Shown piece by piece: positions 32,301 through 42,690 of a stretch of 64,000 nucleotides of DNA (the first letter of the stretch is position 1; every line of letters starts with the position of its first letter). The notes under the pieces are model-generated. The model worked only from the letters and a program-made list of their open reading frames with translations, had not been told where the DNA came from and did no database searches. Origin of the DNA: Owenia fusiformis (lineage: Eukaryota; Annelida; Polychaeta; Sabellida; Oweniidae); NCBI GenBank assembly GCA_903813345.2, contig CAIIXF020000012.1, positions 8,950,432 to 9,014,431 on the forward strand. The letters run 5' to 3'. The translations under genes and the position numbers were made by a program.

Positions 32301-34773
32301 AGGCAGGCTTGTCAATAGAGTATAGCTCCCCCAATTATTGCAGACGTGTGCAGTTATGATTGCCCATAAGGGTGGAGACTTCAGCATTGATATCCACGGC
32401 ACCACAGGCGGTTCATTCTTGGATGAAGTTTGTCCTATACATCTCTCAATGTAATTTCTCTCGATTTCAGTGATGCGAGGGTGGTCACGTGGTGTGTCAA
32501 ACACAAAGAAAACCCATAACAATATCCAGAGGAATGTGGCGCCACCTTGTTAAAAACGTGTCAGTTTTTATTTAGTTCTATTAAAGGAACTTATTGTGAT
32601 TGATGTCATAAATTGTCAACGTTTTTTTATTGTTTTAAGCTATATCATACCTGAGACATAGAATATAAAAGGCCATCCCCGGTCAACGTTGATTGTACAT
32701 AGCAAAGCCGACGTCGTTAAAGCGAGAACATTTCCAGTGATCGTTCCTGGACATAATGAGATTCATGATGCATATAATAATATACTAAATATCATTAAAA
32801 TAAAAAAGTTACACGATGATTTATCATGCAAAATCTTGGAAAGTAAAATTATTACATGATCGTCTGACTACTACACAACGTCACTCATTATGAAATGCAC
32901 GTTACCTGAGTAACAGAAAGACATTAGTTTACTTCTCTCCAATGGCGGGGCCCATTTTCCCCACAGCGAGTGCATGGCGGGAAACACAACTCCCTTGAGA
33001 GAATAATATAACTGAGTATTAAATTATTCAAGTTTATAAGTAATAAGGAAGCCCGGACAGCATCAAGAAGGATTGTCTCAGGATATCGAGATTGAACCCT
33101 GGGAGTCAATCCTCCTTGAACAGAAATGAGGAAATGAGACACTTATCTTCAATACTATAAACATAAAACTGCCAACAACATGTTCTATTGTCGATACGTC
33201 CCCGTTCTTCAGATAATGCTCCATTATCTATTTAAAAACACCGACTTTCAAGGTCAGATAACTTTTTCAGGCGAACTTTGATACTGTTCAAAAATGAAAG
33301 TAGCTTAATTTACTCCATCCGCCTTTGCAATTATTTCTGTCATATCTAATTTGCCTTCAAATTATACTCAATTTCAAATATCAAATCAACTTCTTTTTGA
33401 GCAATTTTGTCGAATAAGATGGACTTACTTCAAGTTGACTATTTGGTAAACGATTACCATGATATTGCTGAATTTTTGAATTATTTATTGTGCTTAATTC
33501 TTACCATTGAGTTATGGAGGTTCATTTCGTTATGGTTTCCTCCCCCTAAACATGGACATGTAGCTCATATGACGAACTTTTTAAATAATTATTAAATGTG
33601 AGCTGAACATATACTTACTGTTCCAATCCCCATGACAACCCTACAGACGAATACAATAGAGACGTGAAACCTTGCACCAACGGGTATCAACACCATAGCA
33701 ACAACGGTAATTAACATCCCAAATGCGAACACTTTCTTCCCGCCATATTTATCAGCTATGATCCCAGCCGGAATTTGTGTAATTATGTAGCCATAGAAGA
33801 AAGAACTAAGCATAAAACCCTGCAGCTGCCTATCCCATGTGAATTCGCCATTCTGAAGGAAAGGAAAATTATTTGCATTATTATTGTCGTATTGACTATT
33901 ACTATTACTATTTATAAGGGTTCAGCCAATCAAAATTTTAGACTCCTAACTGCATTCTTAAACACAGTGATCTCCCTAGCATTTAAGTAAGTGGGCGCAG
34001 CACCCACTTGAGATTTTGGTAATAGGCTTGCACCCACCTGAGAATCCATTTGCACCTACTTGAAAATGAAAAAAAATCACCAAAAATAGGCATATTTTGA
34101 CCAATTTTGGTCTGGATTGTGAAATTAAGAATTTTGCACCCACTTGAGAATAAGTCCTGTGGAGATCACTGAAACATGCTAAAAGTTTCGATAAACTTTA
34201 TGATATCGTATTTAACTAATGTTCGTGAATAATCATGAAGAATGATCATGTATCATATTGTAATTGTTTTGAGGAAAATGTGAAAATTCATTTATATGAC
34301 TCCTTACTCCCACAGTACGCGTTGCTTTCAATGTCAATAGGGAGTTGAAACTTGCATTTACAATCGAAACGCCAACCTGTACGTATGACCATACAAATGC
34401 ATCGCTTAAATAACTTACGTTCGCGTTTAGGTTGTGAAAAACAGTGCAAGCTTAAACTCCCTATTATCTCCGATCCTTTAAACATTTTATTATACTAAAA
34501 TTGAAGTTTTTGAATTCAAACAATTCTGTAAGCCATATTTGTAACCTACCGACTCACTCTCTTCCCTAGCAACTACACTACACGAACCCTCATCAGGTGT
34601 GACGTTTGTAGGTGCTTGAGTTGTATTTACCCCACCTGTTGCATTATCAAATGGACGTTTGACCATACACACCATGGCGATTGAGAAGTTGATACGGACA
34701 ACGTAAACGAACGTAAACCCAAGGAAACTGATGAGTGCGAGTGCCACACGACATGATGTCCAATAAGGTACTC
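26123..34773 (-). CDS. Gene B: SLC17 family (sialin-like) anion transporter
   Basis: Tandem paralogue of gene A. Minus-strand exons: 34550-34773, 33619-33852, 32906-32993, 32651-32746, 32262-32545, 28959-29091, 27628-27778, 27140-27230, 26123-26311. Splice sites are GT-AG and phases join without stops, giving about 496 residues plus a missing first exon; family members are usually near 500. Key residues are kept: the TM1 Arg in [12 protein letters not shown], the His in [29 protein letters not shown], and the tail [10 protein letters not shown] close to sialin. All exon lengths shared with gene A are identical. It appears functional; substrate unknown. Confidence 0.9.
27140..27230 (-). CDS. 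Gene B exon 9 (functional copy)
   Basis: 91-nt exon identical in length and phase to gene A exon 9, donor GTGAGT, acceptor TTTTCAG. The only one of three tandem copies that is open and correctly bounded. Confidence 0.87.
27284..27377 (-). pseudogene. Decayed tandem copy of gene B exon 9 (copy 2)
   Basis: Matches exon 9 and its flanks but has a TGA stop (Gly codon changed), a roughly seven-base insertion and a changed donor. Acceptor-like CAG kept. Not a usable alternative exon. Confidence 0.8.
27431..27490 (-). pseudogene. Truncated tandem copy of gene B exon 9 (copy 3)
   Basis: Carries only the 3' two thirds of exon 9; the acceptor side is replaced by unrelated sequence after 27490. Offset about 147 bp from copy 2. 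Confidence 0.8.
27628..27778 (-). CDS. Gene B exon 8
   Basis: 151-nt exon, phase 1 to 2. Encodes [20 protein letters not shown], then [15 protein letters not shown]. Confidence 0.88.
28026..28247 (-). repeat. TRIM LTR 1
   Basis: 222 bp, TG...CA on the minus strand. Holds a tRNA-like segment and a 6-bp-stem hairpin (CTACAG/CTGTAG) near the 5' end. Confidence 0.88.
28122..28194 (-). other. tRNA-like segment with Pol III A and B boxes (LTR 1)
   Basis: 73 nt. TAGCTCAGTCGG matches the A-box consensus and GGTTCGATTCC the B box exactly. The D stem (GCTC/GAGC) is perfect. Acceptor pairing is 5 of 7 with wobbles; anticodon and T stems are each about 3 of 5. The loop reads CTTTGGA (anticodon position TTG). 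A true tRNA is unlikely; an internal promoter is plausible. A TTTT run follows only in this copy. Confidence 0.75.
28248..28368 (-). mobile_element. TRIM internal region 1 (PBS, hairpin, PPT)
   Basis: Primer binding site TGGTGTCAGAAGTGGGAT at 28350-28367, matching the 3' end of metazoan tRNA-Leu(CAA) including CCA (tRNA sequence recalled). Perfect 7-bp-stem hairpin GACCACG/CGTGGTC at 28267-28284. Polypurine tract AAAGGGAGAGATAG at 28248-28261 next to the LTR. No open frame. Confidence 0.85.
28369..28590 (-). repeat. TRIM LTR 2
   Basis: 222 bp; three differences from LTR 1 and two from LTR 3. Confidence 0.88.
28465..28537 (-). other. tRNA-like segment (LTR 2)
   Basis: Same 73-nt segment with intact A and B boxes; no TTTT follows. 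Confidence 0.75.
28591..28709 (-). mobile_element. TRIM internal region 2
   Basis: 119 bp; primer binding site at 28691-28708, polypurine AAAGGGAGATAG at 28591-28602, same hairpin. Two bases shorter than region 1 within the purine tract. Confidence 0.85.
28710..28931 (-). repeat. TRIM LTR 3
   Basis: 222 bp; ends at the junction with ordinary intron sequence 27 bp before exon 7. Confidence 0.88.
28806..28878 (-). other. tRNA-like segment (LTR 3)
   Basis: Same segment with one substitution in the anticodon-side region; A and B boxes unchanged. Confidence 0.75.
28959..29091 (-). CDS. Gene B exon 7
   Basis: 133-nt exon, phase 0 to 1, acceptor GTTTTAG, donor GTAAAA. Encodes [20 protein letters not shown] then [19 protein letters not shown]. 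Only 27 bp separate its 3' end from the TRIM array. Confidence 0.9.
29205..29775. mobile_element. Inverted-repeat element, family R1 copy 3 (truncated)
   Basis: Left end CAAAGGAGTGGTATCGATAT and the TTTCTCTTAAACC block are present; similarity to copy 2 runs to about 29775, where the right end is lost. Intron 6 of gene B. Confidence 0.65.
29830..29948. repeat. Palindromic unit P, copy 1
   Basis: GAAGTGCAATACAGGATATA ... CTGTATTGCACTTC: an inverted pair around CGAGACGAAGTCGAGTGCC. Same unit as in the 30735-31700 array and at 43830-43915. Confidence 0.75.
29951..30734. mobile_element. Foldback element with about 360-bp arms
   Basis: Arms 29951-30308 and 30375-30734 are near-perfect inverses; the spacer is only 66 bp. 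Ends CAGGGTGTCCC and the inverse GGGACACACTG, flanked by TA. The whole 784 bp would form one long hairpin if transcribed. Noncoding; intron 6 of gene B. Confidence 0.92.
30735..31700. repeat. Tandem array of about 315-bp units made of two palindromes
   Basis: The word CGTTTTTATCGTGTGATCCT recurs at about 30738, 31053, 31367 and 31604. Each unit contains TGTATTGCTACTGAG...CAGTAGCAATACA and then TGCAATACAGGATATATTCTG with its inverse. The last units are shortened. Noncoding. Confidence 0.85.
31701..32261. other. Gene B intron 6, end part
   Basis: A copy of the GTAGCAATACAGAT...GACCAATCAGAAGGC half-unit lies at 32160-32240. The rest is not recognised. Confidence 0.45.
32262..32545 (-). CDS. Gene B exon 6
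   Basis: 284-nt exon, phase 1 to 0. Encodes [38 protein letters not shown] and [16 protein letters not shown]. Confidence 0.92.
32651..32746 (-). CDS. Gene B exon 5
   Basis: 96-nt exon, phase 1 to 1, acceptor TCCAG, donor GTATGA. Encodes [16 protein letters not shown] then [10 protein letters not shown]. Confidence 0.9.
32906..32993 (-). CDS. Gene B exon 4
   Basis: 88-nt exon, phase 0 to 1. Encodes [20 protein letters not shown], the TM4 signature with the sialin-type His. Confidence 0.9.
33619..33852 (-). CDS. Gene B exon 3
   Basis: 234-nt exon, phase 0 to 0, donor GTAAGT. Encodes [33 protein letters not shown] and [11 protein letters not shown]. Confidence 0.92.
33965..34171. mobile_element. 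Small inverted-end MITE in gene B intron 2
   Basis: Ends CAGTGATCTCC and GGAGATCACTG, flanked by AAACA on both sides. The interior repeats GCACCCACTTGAGA about four times in diverged form. 207 bp; hAT-like ends but the visible duplication is only 5 bp. No counterpart seen in gene A intron 2. Confidence 0.75.
34550..34773 (-). CDS. Gene B exon 2 (TM1 and luminal loop)
   Basis: 224-nt exon, acceptor ATTTCAG, donor GTAGGT. Encodes [35 protein letters not shown] and a loop with NAT, NTT and NVT. The WTSCR motif matches sialin better than gene A. The preceding first exon, which must leave one base over, was not found. Confidence 0.9.
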
Positions 34774-35057
34774 CTGAAATGAAAACTATGTGTGAGAATG
34801 CAACTTATCCGACGGATGAAAATGGATCGTTTGACATTATTTGTTTGAGCAATGATCAGAAGTTATTAACTAAAATGAGCAGATGCAACCTTTTATTACG
34901 TGGAATTAAAACCCCAATATGGTGCATCACGGCATTGGGTTTTCTATATATGGTGTTTCGTGAATCTTGCGGGATGATCTACATTTGAGAAGTTTTGAAA
35001 TGGCTGAAAACGGTACGGGTATTTAATGTCTTTGATTAATTTTTTTAACTACCTCGT

Positions 35058-35550
35058 GATAATAGAGAGGCTAAGCTACACGTTCAAATGCAAACGTGAA
35101 CCTGAACGCGTAAGTTCACGCTCGAGTACATGTTTAAGAAACTTAACGTGTGTAACTATGTCCGTGGACGTGGAGGTATATATTGGTGACAGTTATTTAG
35201 GGTCATGGCTCTGGTGTAATGGTTACACTGGTGATCCGCCCGATTACGCTGGTTACCGAAACGGTTCGTTTCGGCTACAAAATGTCGGAACGTCGAAGGT
35301 ACGATTTTTCTTTTTTCCTTATTTCACGCATTGTAGGCAGAATCCCCACGACATTTTTTCACAAAAACGTGTATCAGTATCATATGTTTTAGAAAGGGAC
35401 ATGTTTGCGAAAAGATAGCTCAGAAGACAACAGAATCGTCGATTTAAGTTCCAGAAACGGTATGGGTTAAAAGTGCAGATCTGAACTGTTTTTCGAAATA
35501 AGTTAACGTTCAAGTTTTATTAAGTACGTGAAGCTTAGCCTCTCTAATAT
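35058..35550. mobile_element. Inverted-repeat element with an exon-like open frame
   Basis: Ends AGAGAGGCTAAGCTACACGT and its inverse (TACGTGAAGCTTAGCCTCTCT), about 490 bp. An open plus-strand frame at 35155-35300 reads VDVEVYIGDSYLGSWLWCNG and GYRNGSFRLQNVGTSK and runs into a GTACGA donor-like site. Product unrecognised; it could be a captured host exon. Confidence 0.55.
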
Positions 35551-36370
35551 TGCACAAACGCTCATACCCTGCGCGCAGAGTTATAAACCTACCTGAGGAC
35601 GGAGATCTCATTTTAGAAGCAAAGTCGAACGAATGCAAAGGGTAAAACGCTCACTAAACTCACATGAAAATAATCAACTGACATCAAAGAACGTTCTGAA
35701 GTTAAGATTGATGGTGAAACACATCAATTGTTTAGTGAGTCACCGAAAGGTGAATGATAGTTGCAGACATGATCTTTGATAGATCTCCTCTGATCATCGA
35801 TAATTAATTCGATAATTAATTCGACCTAAATCATCTTCTAATTAGCCTATGTTATCTCAAATATTAAGTTTTAAAGTACATATAGGTCAAGTACAGATAA
35901 CATTACTACATAATGTGCAGAATGATGTTTCATGTCATTGTATATTCTATTTAACGTAAATGATTGATAAATCCAAGTGGGCTGTTTTGTAATGTTATAC
36001 TCTTCTTTTGTATTGTAATGACCTTTGTAAACTCACCATAAATAACAATAAAAGTAAACTAAATTATCGGAGTTAATTGAATAGAATTGATAGTATTCGT
36101 AGAGTGACAGGGAGAAATGTTTACAAGTGAGAAAAGGTAAATAGAAGGAAACTTTAATTACATCACTCGATAAAACATATCAATTTGATATGGAAAATCC
36201 AGAGATATCGCCAATTACTTCAAAGTAGATACATCATCCCCACAAACTTGAATTAGAGCGTTCTTGCATATTAGATAAAGCTAATATATGCTTTTTGAAA
36301 TTTGACCCTGCATATGCTTTAAGTATTGTGCAAGAGCAAATGTTAGATTCGAATATATATGAATGTTATA
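35551..36370. other. No feature recognised
   Basis: AT-rich intergenic or gene B 5' sequence. Gene B's first exon and promoter should lie here or further right but are not identifiable. Confidence 0.35.
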
Positions 36371-36371
36371 A

Positions 36372-36776
36372 ATGAATATGTCTGAAAGTATTTCTTACCA
36401 TATAATGTTTTGCCTTCATTGTCCCGGTCCTCAAAAACATAATTTCCTTTTTTGTTCATCGTTTACCTTTTCGTTTTGTTCAAATCAAGGCCAAATAAGT
36501 AGCGTTATGAATATGTCTGAAAGTATTTCTTACCACATAATGTTTTGCCTTCATTGTCCCGGTCCTCAAAAACATAATTTCCTTTTTTGTTCATCGTTTA
36601 CCTTTTCGTTTTGTTCAAATCAAGGCCAAATAAGTAGCGTTATGAATATGTCTGAAAGTATTTCTTACCATATGATGTTTTGCCTTCATTGTCCCGGTCC
36701 TCAAAAACATAATTTCCTTTTTTGTTCATCGTTTACCTTTTCGTTTTGTTCAAATCAAGGCCAAATAAGTAGCGTT
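36372..36776 (+). repeat. Three in-frame 135-bp tandem repeats
   Basis: Units at 36372, 36507 and 36642 differ by about one base each. 135 is divisible by three and all units stay open on the plus strand, as 45-residue repeats (MNMSESISYH...GQISSV). No start context, splice site or family match supports coding, so a young minisatellite is likelier. Confidence 0.92.
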
Positions 36777-36779
36777 ATC

Positions 36780-37480
36780 TTAGTGTAAATATGGGGGCTC
36801 GTCCTATTGTACTGGTTCAGTGTTTATTGTCAAACGCTGAAGTATGCTTAGGTAAGAAATGACACTACTGTATAGTCTGTATGTGGAGGTCACATTATCT
36901 GAGATAATATACATTTTACGTAACTTGCCATAATCGTCTATTCAAAATGGCGACTACGATTTGTCCGTTTTAAACGAGAGGTGACGTTTGTATTGTTCAA
37001 TTTTAAGTAGAGTTAATCACCCACAGCGATTTCCTTCATAACTGAAGTTCACGACTCAACTGTAACTTTTCCAATTGAGGAAGGAAGTGGCTGAAACCGT
37101 CTCTCTAGAAATCAATTTATCATTAAAGGTTGTTATCGTTTTTCTCTTCGTCCCTCCTGAAGTAACATATATCACTGAAGTACCTTGTGTCTCACTGATA
37201 ATGAGAGATATGAACCAATGGAGGACATTTCCCATGATGCACAGGTAATAAGACATAGTAGCCATAAGGAGGACTCCTACATTTATGTGTACCGTTTTCT
37301 TACGGCGACCTGCTTTACTTATAATTTCGTATCATACATTAATCTTGTCCAATTATCTTTGCCCAATGTATATGAAAAGATGTTTAGATTTATGACACCA
37401 TTATCATTACAAATGATTTTATAATTATATTGCCAAAATAGCAGAATTATCTTTTAGAGAGGTGAGCTTCTTAATTTACT
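36780..37480. other. No feature recognised
   Basis: AT-rich intergenic DNA without recognised gene or repeat. Confidence 0.35.
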
Positions 37481-37494
37481 TGCCTCAATTTTAG

Positions 37495-37765
37495 AAACTG
37501 GCACTGTGCAAAAAGCCAAATATAGTAGCGTATGAGTGGCAAACTATTTGTGAATATAGTTCAGTATGTCCTCACTATATTGTATTCGGTATGGGAAACA
37601 AACTATTCTTGCCTCAGAAGCTGTTTCTTAATGCTGACAAACGTCTGATTAACTGACACTGTGCAAAAAGCCAAATATAGTAGCGTATGAGTGGCAAACT
37701 ATTTGTGAATATAGTTCAGTATGTCCTCACTATCTGGTGAGAATACAATTGTATTCGGTATTGGA
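37495..37765. repeat. Two tandem units of about 155 bp
   Basis: ACTGTGCAAAAAGCCAAATA followed by TAGTAGCGTATGAGTGGC occurs at 37503 and 37658; the copies are nearly identical apart from one about 10-bp insertion. Confidence 0.85.
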
Positions 37766-37780
37766 AACAAACTATACTTT

Positions 37781-38566
37781 GAACATCATAAATAACGCAC
37801 CAAATTGAACGTTGCTAATGCACCAAATTGAACTTTTTAATATACTGATGAACTTGGAGCGCATCACATACTATGTCCCATTGAAACATACTCATGAGCC
37901 AAGTTTAACCTTTCAATGTAAGGATGCACTTTGAACATCATAAATAACGCGCCAAATTGAACTATGATAATGCGCCAAATTGAACTTTTTAATATACTGA
38001 TGAACTTGGAGCACATCACATACTTTGTCCCATTGAAACATACTCATGAGCAAAGTTTGACCTTTCAATATAATGATGTATTTTGAACATCATAAATAAC
38101 ACGCCAAATTGAACTATACTAATGAGCCAAATTGAACTTTTTAATATACTGATGAACTTAGAGCATGTCACAGACTATTCCCAAATTGAAACATACTCAT
38201 AAGCCAAGTTTAACCTTGTAATACAAGGATGAACTTTGAACATAATAAATAACGCGCCAAATTGATCTATACTAACGCGCCAAATTGAACTTTTTAAAAT
38301 ACTGATGTACTTGGAGCACATGACATACTATGCCCCAAATTAAAACATACTCATGGGCCAAGTTTAATCTTTCACTGTAAGGATGTACTTTGAACATCAT
38401 AAATAATGCGCCAAATTGAACTATACTAATGCGCCTAATTGAACTTTTTAAATTGAACTTTTTAATAAACTGATGTACCTGGAGCACATCACATACTATG
38501 TCTCAAATTGAACATCATAAATAATGCGCCAAATTGAACTATGATAATGCGCCAAATTGAATGTTT
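37781..38566. repeat. Satellite-like array, about 153-bp units
   Basis: GAACATCATAAATAACGCGC starts units at 37781, 37933, 38085, 38238, 38392 and 38510; the last spacing is shorter. Each unit contains a doubled CGCCAAATTGAACT sub-repeat. Divergence is moderate. Noncoding. Confidence 0.9.
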
Positions 38567-38569
38567 ATC

Positions 38570-39415
38570 CAAAATATATATACGCAAAACTATATCAATA
38601 CATGAAAATATGTCCCCCCCCTCTTGCCTAGTAGTGCTACTAAATAAGTTGCTTGCAACAGAGTTATATGACCAAGGTTTACTTGGTTGACCTTCTGAGC
38701 ATTACACAGAATTCAATCATATGTATGAGTCAGATGCATAATTACTCTCTTAGATAAACAAAATCAAAATGAAACCAAAAATAAAATGCAAAGCTTCCTG
38801 TGTTGATGCAGAATAACAGGAAACCCTAGATATATTATGGTGATGATTTAAACTAACACATAGGTTCCTGGAAGTCAAAATCGACATACAGATTCTTCCT
38901 TGTTGGATCTCAAGGGATGCATGATTTTCAGTTTCGTTTCAACCAACCGACCAGATACTAGTATTAAATGTTATATGAGAACTAACTTTTATCATGTGGT
39001 TAAGTTTCAAACAAAATACAAGTTTTTGAAATGAAGCCCTGGTCAACTTCCCTGTTAGTTTTAAACGGATGTTCTTTCATTTTCGTTTCAACTTATGGCT
39101 CATCATCACCCTAGACATATTTTCAAAGAAACCTCTACATCCCAGAAGGGATTTAATCTGAGACCCAGGAATACGTTAAAAATGTTTTAAAAGTCCCCTA
39201 GTGTACTGAGTTGGTAATGCGCGGTGTATACATGTATATTATACTGACTTTTACTATATTACTTACATCGAATAAGAATAAGACTGATTTTTTATTAATG
39301 ACTGTATACCCGGGCCTCGGGATTTCATGTTATAGGATGACTAATCATATGATAAAGATTACAAAAATTTGAAACGGATATTATCAGTGACTTGAATCCT
39401 TGTTAGTTTGTAACA
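38570..39415. other. No feature recognised
   Basis: AT-rich intergenic DNA; nothing recognised. Confidence 0.35.
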
Positions 39416-39418
39416 GAT

Positions 39419-39622
39419 TTCATTTTTGTTTCAACCCATGACTAATCACCCTAGATATACACTCCCCTCCATACGTTTAGCAAAACAAATATTAATCATA
39501 CCTTTAAAAATAAACTTTATTTCATTTTTGTTTCAACCCATGACTAATCACCCTAGATATACACTCCCCTCCATACGTTTAGCAAAACAAATTTTAATCA
39601 TACCTTTTAAAAAATCAACTTT
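39419..39622. repeat. Two tandem units of 102 bp
   Basis: TTTCATTTTTGTTTCAACCC through CATACCTTTTAAA is repeated at 39419 and 39521 with few differences. Confidence 0.88.
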
Positions 39623-39624
39623 TT

Positions 39625-39970
39625 GACCATTCGAAGGTCACTAAAGGTCAACTAATGGTCAAAGGTCTTTAAGAGACATGGAAAACACCGTTTGTGATGT
39701 AATTTAATGACCTTGACCTTTGACCTTGGAAATCCTACTTTTTTAGACCTCAGTAGTTTTTTTGTAATTAAATATACCAAAATTCAAATCCAGAAAATCA
39801 ATTTGAAAAATAAACTTTTTTGACCTTTTGAAGGTTACTGAAGGTCAAACAAAGGTCAAAGGGCAGAAGTAATGTCAAATTTGAACTCCCGAGATCTTGT
39901 AAATGACTTAAAAAAGAAAGGTTTGATCAATTTGAAGCAATGTGAAATTTGACCTTGAAAAATTTCAAAA
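39625..39970. repeat. AGGTCA/TGACCT-rich dispersed repeat, copy 1
   Basis: Includes TGACCTTGACCTTTGACCTT, whose inverse contains AGGTCAAAGGTCA, a direct repeat of nuclear-receptor half sites with one-base spacing. The segment around it recurs at 42540-42690. Confidence 0.7.
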
Positions 39971-40430
39971 TTTCACCTTTTTCCAGTTTTTGAACTCTAA
40001 TATCTCAAAATTGGTGCAAAATTTTAATAGTCAATTGCTAATATGCGTATAACCTTTAGAGGAATAAACATCCTGAAGGTAGTATCATAATAGTATTCAA
40101 TTTAGAGGATATATTAAACATCACTATCAAAGGTACGACACAAAGGGCAACATATTGAAAACACAAAACCTAGGTATTCAGCTCAAATACTAAAAATCTA
40201 GTTGTGACTTTCCAATATAGGATATTTATTTGGCATTTTCAAAGAATAATTCAATTGAAGCTAAAGGTATAAAGTCAAATGATTGCTTTTTAAAATTGAA
40301 AAGGGGCATGTAGGATAGTTTTTGTCAGTTTTTAACCCATTGTTTTGCTATCAACAAGTGGACGTATTTTTAATCTATCCATTGTATAACATATATATAT
40401 AACATATAAAATATTTTAGTTTGACTTAGT

Positions 40431-41110
40431 ATGAGAGCTAGCTTATAAGCAGTGTCCCGTCTTTCAGCAATATATCATCTTTTGGGACAGGCATCAAAAA
40501 TAGATTGACCCTTTTGTTTCTTTTGGTGAGAACCACCTTACAAGCAGTGTTCCTTTAAACAGCTACATGGATATTGATTTAGTCCCTCACAATATATATC
40601 ACCTTCAGGGGTAGGCAATTGAATGAAGAATCAAAAAAATTGACTCATTAGCCTCTTTGGTTGAGAACTGCCTTACAAGCAGTGTCTCTTTAAATGGATA
40701 AATGGATATTGATTCAGTCCCTCAGCAATACATCACATTCAGGGGCAGGCATGACTGATAAATCAAAAGTATATTGACCCTTTGATTGTTTGTCAACAAT
40801 ATTTTAGTGTTCTTTGGTGAGAACTACCTTACAATCAGTGTCCCTTTAATGGCTAAATGGATATTAATTCAGTGTCTCTTCAACATATCATCTCCAGAGA
40901 TAGGCATGACTGATGAATCAAAAGAAGATTGACCCATTTGATTCTTTGTTTAAAACATTTTAGTGTTCATTATCATGAGAACTACCTTACAAACAGTGTC
41001 CCTTTAATGACTAAATGGATATCAATATTCAGTCCCTCTGCAACGTATCCTCTTCAGAGACATGCATGACTGATAAATCAAAAATAATTTGACCCATTTG
41101 ATACTTGTCT
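40431..41110. repeat. Diverged tandem repeats, about 95-160 bp
   Basis: Five copies of a block with CTTACAAGCAGTGTCCCTTT, AAATGGATATTGATTCAGTC and a GGCATGACTGATAAATCAAA-like block. Noncoding. Confidence 0.8.
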
Positions 41111-42535
41111 GATAGTTTGTTGCCTTGGTGTCTGGCAGATCCAATATGGCCTCCTTTTTGAAACTAAATGTTTTGCTATACTTTCACATTGTATATCTTC
41201 CGCAGCCAGGACCCTCTTTCATTTTATGTTTGAACTCTGCAATTATGTCAATACTAAACAATAAAGGTGAAATCAGAGGGGGTCTGACCTGCGAAAGCAT
41301 CTCAATATGTCAGTGACTGCAGAAGGTCATTCATTCTTAAAAACAAGAACACAATAGGGTGCCTTTCGAAACAATAGGATCATAAAGTATCTGTGCATGG
41401 TTGATCTACCTAGTGAAGGTTATTATGCTCAGACACAATGTAGTTTTATACTGACAAGTCAATTTAAGTGTGTCTTCAAAAATCAAGATTTTATTCAAGG
41501 TTTTGTGAAAATATGTGAAAATTACTCATGTTAAGAGTCATATAAAATTCCTTTCCCGGTAAGTTCAACCTAGCTCCAGTTTAATTTGAAGTGGGAAAAA
41601 CAAGATGGCTGCCATTTGATGTAAGAAATATCAGAAAAAAAGTTGCTTCACTTTAGTTTTCACAATGAGCACATTTTTCCGGTTTAGGTTTTTGACTGAT
41701 TCTGACTCTTCATCATCAGGGTTATGTATAGAGATTATAAAATTGAAACCAAAATGTTGTGCTCAGCATGAATTTGACTGAAATATGTGTAACTTCACCA
41801 ACACAATTGAAGTCTCAAAACTGGATGCTCAGTAACTTTGAGTGACTATAATCCCTTGATTACCCAGATAAACACCAATTCACTTATCCAGAAATACCAT
41901 TCAATGTCTATACAAAGAAAGTAAGCAATGTTTTGGAGGATATGTTTCAAACTTTTTGTCTGAATAATTCATTTAATATTTGCCATTGATTTTTTTCAAT
42001 TCTGACAAAGTGATATGTACTGTCTTTGATGCCAGTATTCTTCATCAGTTGTGATACAAATTGATATTTTTGTAATCTCAGAAGGATAAGATATTGACGT
42101 TTAATAATATGTGTGATTGAGTTGGTTTTTCAGACATTACAATTTTCAATATTTTCTAAATCGATACCCAGACTCATTCCCAGACTCATCCTTTGGTCTT
42201 AAAAAACTCAAAATGTTACCTTTTTCAGTTTTTGAGTTCTCATATCTCAAAACCGGTGTGAAAGAAATTATGGTCCCCTATGGATTATAGTCCCCTTTCT
42301 TAAAGGCCCTTATTTGCCCTGATTGTGGATATAATAATAAGGGAAAGAGTTGTATTTAGGTCACCATATAAATCAATGGAAAGTAGGACCATAATTTGAC
42401 AGGACCTCATACCCTTTTACACCGGTTCGAAATTTTAATAGATTGTCAATTTCTTATATTTGTAGAACCCTTAGAGGAATACATATTCTGACTTCCATTC
42501 AAAAATATTGATTTGTAGTCACCAACTTTGAGAAA
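41111..42535. other. No gene recognised
   Basis: AT-rich. A TTTTTGAGTTCTCATATCTC block at 42220 resembles one at 39985, showing a shared dispersed repeat. Confidence 0.35.
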
Positions 42536-42539
42536 CTTA

Positions 42540-42690
42540 GAAAACACAGTTTGTGATTTAAATCGATGACCTTGACCTTTGATCTTGCAAATTTTACTTT
42601 ATTTGACCTCAGTAGGTCTTTTGTAATCAAATATACCTAAATTTGAATCCAGAAAATCGATTTGAAAAATCTTTTTTTTACCTTTCGAAG
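42540..42690. repeat. TGACCT-rich dispersed repeat, copy 2
   Basis: About 75-80% like 39675-39830 by eye, including GATGACCTTGACCTTTGA and ATCCAGAAAATCGATTTG. Confidence 0.65.
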
